DNA from: Acidobacteriota bacterium | GTDB lineage: Bacteria; Acidobacteriota; Terriglobia; Terriglobales; Acidobacteriaceae | Reading direction: 5' to 3' | Assembly (NCBI GenBank): GCA_021805955.1 | Contig: JAJZDO010000923.1 | Span: 1-6,541, forward strand | Length of the DNA: 6,541 nt | Part shown: positions 4,923 through 6,541 of the stretch, piece by piece | Layout of the letters: the number at the start of each line of letters is the position of its first letter | Position numbering within the stretch: the first letter of the stretch is position 1 | Made by a program: the position numbers and the translations under genes | Notes under the pieces: model-generated | The model's database searches: none | The model's input: only the letters and a program-made list of their open reading frames with translations | Told to the model about the DNA's origin: nothing

Positions 4923-6541
4923 TCAGGGAACCAGCAGTGGGCGCAGCGCGTGTTGATCATCGTACTGGAACAGCCCGGTAGGCGTGGTCACGGTCGAGGG
5001 CTGCGAGCGGAACATATAGTGAACGCTGAAACCGGCAATCACCGATGCGTAATTCCGTGAGTTGTTTGCGCTCAGGAATCCGCCCGCAAACCAGTGATCG
5101 CTGATCTGGTACGCGGTCTGCCCCACCAGGTCGTAGTTCGGCCCCACGCTGGTCAGTGCCGGAATCGCCAGATTTCCCACCGCATTTCCGCCCACCGTGA
5201 CCGTCGTACCCACCTCCAGCGCCTTGTCCAGCGGAAATAGCGGCGCCGTGTTGTTGTTGAAAGCCTGAATTCCCAGGCTGCCGAGAATCGAATAGTGCCA
5301 TCGCGTCAGATAATGCCCTGTCCAGGTCACTGGAATATTCGCCAGAAAGTAGGTCTGCGGGCTGAAGTAGCCGCCTTGACCATAGGTGTAAGCCAGTTCG
5401 TTGTTGGCATAGGACATCGCAAAAAAGTTTGCTCCCACATCCAGCGTTCCATACTCCGGATACTGCTTCACGCGCCAGTAGGCACCCAGCGAGCCATCCA
5501 CGCGATGATTTGTCAGCACATGGTGCCCGGTGATGTATTGACCTCCGAGTCCGACATAGAATCCCGAACTCAGATCCCCGTGCGCATATTGCAGCGTGCC
5601 CTGATTGGCCACGACACCACCCCAGATATTTCCGGGAAAAATCTGCGTGATTGTCCCGGGATCGCGCATACCCGCCCACGAGATCTGCGAGTCGCGCACT
5701 GAGTCTCGGGCCAGATTGATCGAAAACGGCCCGTTGCGCGGTCGCCAGTAGAGACGCCCAAGAAGATTGGAGACCGGGAATCCATACGGCGTCGTGCCGG
5801 CAGCGATCGCAAAGGTGGAAAAGGCAAGTTGCGCTTCGGCTCCCATGCCCACCGCGTTCTGCTGATTTGGCACCGTCGTGTTGGTCGCAAGCAACGTCCC
5901 CAGCGGCTCAGGCTGCAAGCCAACCGGCGTTCCACTCAGCGTACTCAGCGGCACAACCGTGTTCCCTGTCGCCTGTCCGGAATCGAGAAACACCGGCGTT
6001 CCAATCACCGTAAACCGACCTGTTTGTCCCAGTGAAGCAGATAGCTCGAATGGCGACTCCAACGCCGTCATGAAATCGAATCCAGGCTGCCCGGAACGGT
6101 AATCCAGAATCCCCGCTCCACCCAGCCATCCACTGTAAGAGCCTTCAATGGCCCTCAACTGGTCTTCGGCCTCTTCGCGCGGACTCAGCACCCGGGGCGC
6201 ATGACGCACCTTCACCCACGATCCCCGCAACGGCGGCAGATTACGCTCCTGTAGTTGCTCGTCGGTCAGGCCCTGCGGCTCAGTATACGTCTGTTGCGGC
6301 TCTTCGATCGGTGGCATCGCTGTCGGAACTGGCGGCTGCTGTTCGGGAGCCGCAGGAGTTGGCTGCTGCTGCTGCGCCGGAACAGCGCTCGCGCCACGCC
6401 GCCTTCGTCGTCTTCGCGCAGGCGTTGCCTGCCCTTGCTTAGATGGCTGCTGCTGGTTGACTTTCGCCGAATATGCCGCCGCAGCTGCATCTTGTGCCGA
6501 CGGCGTGTATTGCGCTGTGCGATAGGCCAGCGTGGCCCCCT
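4923..6541 (-). CDS. bcsC: Cellulose synthase operon protein C, C-terminal part (linker and outer-membrane beta-barrel)
   Basis: This is the C-terminal 538 codons of a BcsC-type protein; the frame is open to the right edge, so the start and TPR region lie outside. BcsC forms the outer-membrane channel through which cellulose leaves the cell, and its periplasmic TPRs lead the polymer to the barrel. Seen: an Ala/Gln/Pro-rich linker (about 6235-6539) with QQQ and QQQQ runs and seven consecutive arginines (6396-6416). The BcsC C-terminal domain follows at about 6180-5010. It begins with an ...IEGSYSGWLGGAGILDYRSG region and contains PVFLDSGQ, then RDSVRDSQISWAGMRDPGT, WGGVV, GFYVGLGGQYITGHHV-x-N and GAYWRV, ending in the strand AGFSVHYMF. 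Many alternating hydrophobic strands are consistent with a 16-stranded barrel. A 28-residue tail follows that strand. An internal ATG at 6317 exists but lies mid-linker and is not the start. The polymer could be a cellulose-like glucan other than cellulose. Confidence 0.92.
   Translation of the reverse strand, partial: GATLAYRTAQYTPSAQDAAAAAYSAKVNQQQPSKQGQATPARRRRRRRGASAVPAQQQQPTPAAPEQQPPVPTAMPPIEEPQQTYTEPQGLTDEQLQERNLPPLRGSWVKVRHAPRVLSPREEAEDQLRAIEGSYSGWLGGAGILDYRSGQPGFDFMTALESPFELSASLGQTGRFTVIGTPVFLDSGQATGNTVVPLSTLSGTPVGLQPEPLGTLLATNTTVPNQQNAVGMGAEAQLAFSTFAIAAGTTPYGFPVSNLLGRLYWRPRNGPFSINLARDSVRDSQISWAGMRDPGTITQIFPGNIWGGVVANQGTLQYAHGDLSSGFYVGLGGQYITGHHVLTNHRVDGSLGAYWRVKQYPEYGTLDVGANFFAMSYANNELAYTYGQGGYFSPQTYFLANIPVTWTGHYLTRWHYSILGSLGIQAFNNNTAPLFPLDKALEVGTTVTVGGNAVGNLAIPALTSVGPNYDLVGQTAYQISDHWFAGGFLSANNSRNYASVIAGFSVHYMFRSQPSTVTTPTGLFQYDDQHALRPLLVP

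Noticed and set aside
4749..5060. 103-codon open frame on the plus strand starting inside the candidate operator
   Set aside because: No ribosome site or domain, and it runs antisense into the 3' end of bcsC.
6363..6374. CTG/CAG trinucleotide repeat as a variable microsatellite
   Set aside because: Only four uninterrupted units, encoding a short Gln run in a Q/P-rich linker; too short to suggest slippage-based switching.

Overview
The window looks like a piece of a GC-rich, Gram-negative, respiring bacterial chromosome. The gene set is a complex I subunit, exported multiheme cytochromes, a GntR/LacI-type hybrid regulator and an outer-membrane cellulose-export porin. Together with the style of the cytochrome-TPR fusion, this suggests an acidobacterium (Terriglobia/Acidobacteriaceae type). 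That placement is inference from gene style, not from a marker gene.

Layout, left to right. (1) The 5' part of nuoA lies on the minus strand (1-238) and is cut by the left edge; it should be the first gene of a nuo cluster continuing leftwards. (2) A 401-base divergent intergenic region (239-639) contains a 7-bp inverted repeat at 346-372 and a strong Shine-Dalgarno at 624-629. (3) On the plus strand is a two-gene respiratory unit. The first gene encodes a secreted 812-residue protein with five CXXCH heme sites, a beta-rich middle domain and about five C-terminal TPR repeats (640-3078). The second, 23 bases downstream, encodes a small exported monoheme class I cytochrome c (3102-3461). (4) Convergent to it, only 15 bases away, is a minus-strand regulator with a GntR winged helix and a LacI-type periplasmic-binding-protein sensor (3477-4652). 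(5) A 270-base intergenic region holds an inverted repeat overlapping a perfect TATAAT, a likely autoregulatory operator/promoter. (6) On the minus strand is the C-terminal 538 codons of bcsC, with a Q/P/R-rich periplasmic linker followed by the BcsC outer-membrane beta-barrel (4923 to the right edge). Its TPR-rich N-terminal part lies outside the window.

Functionally there are two themes. NuoA and the two cytochromes belong to respiratory electron transfer: NuoA in the inner membrane, the cytochromes on the periplasmic side. BcsC belongs to exopolysaccharide (cellulose) secretion, with the regulator immediately downstream on the same strand. No mobile elements, tRNA/rRNA genes or CRISPR arrays were seen. 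The least ordinary items are the pentaheme-TPR fusion paired with a monoheme cytochrome, the heptaarginine tract in the BcsC linker, and the two inverted repeats.
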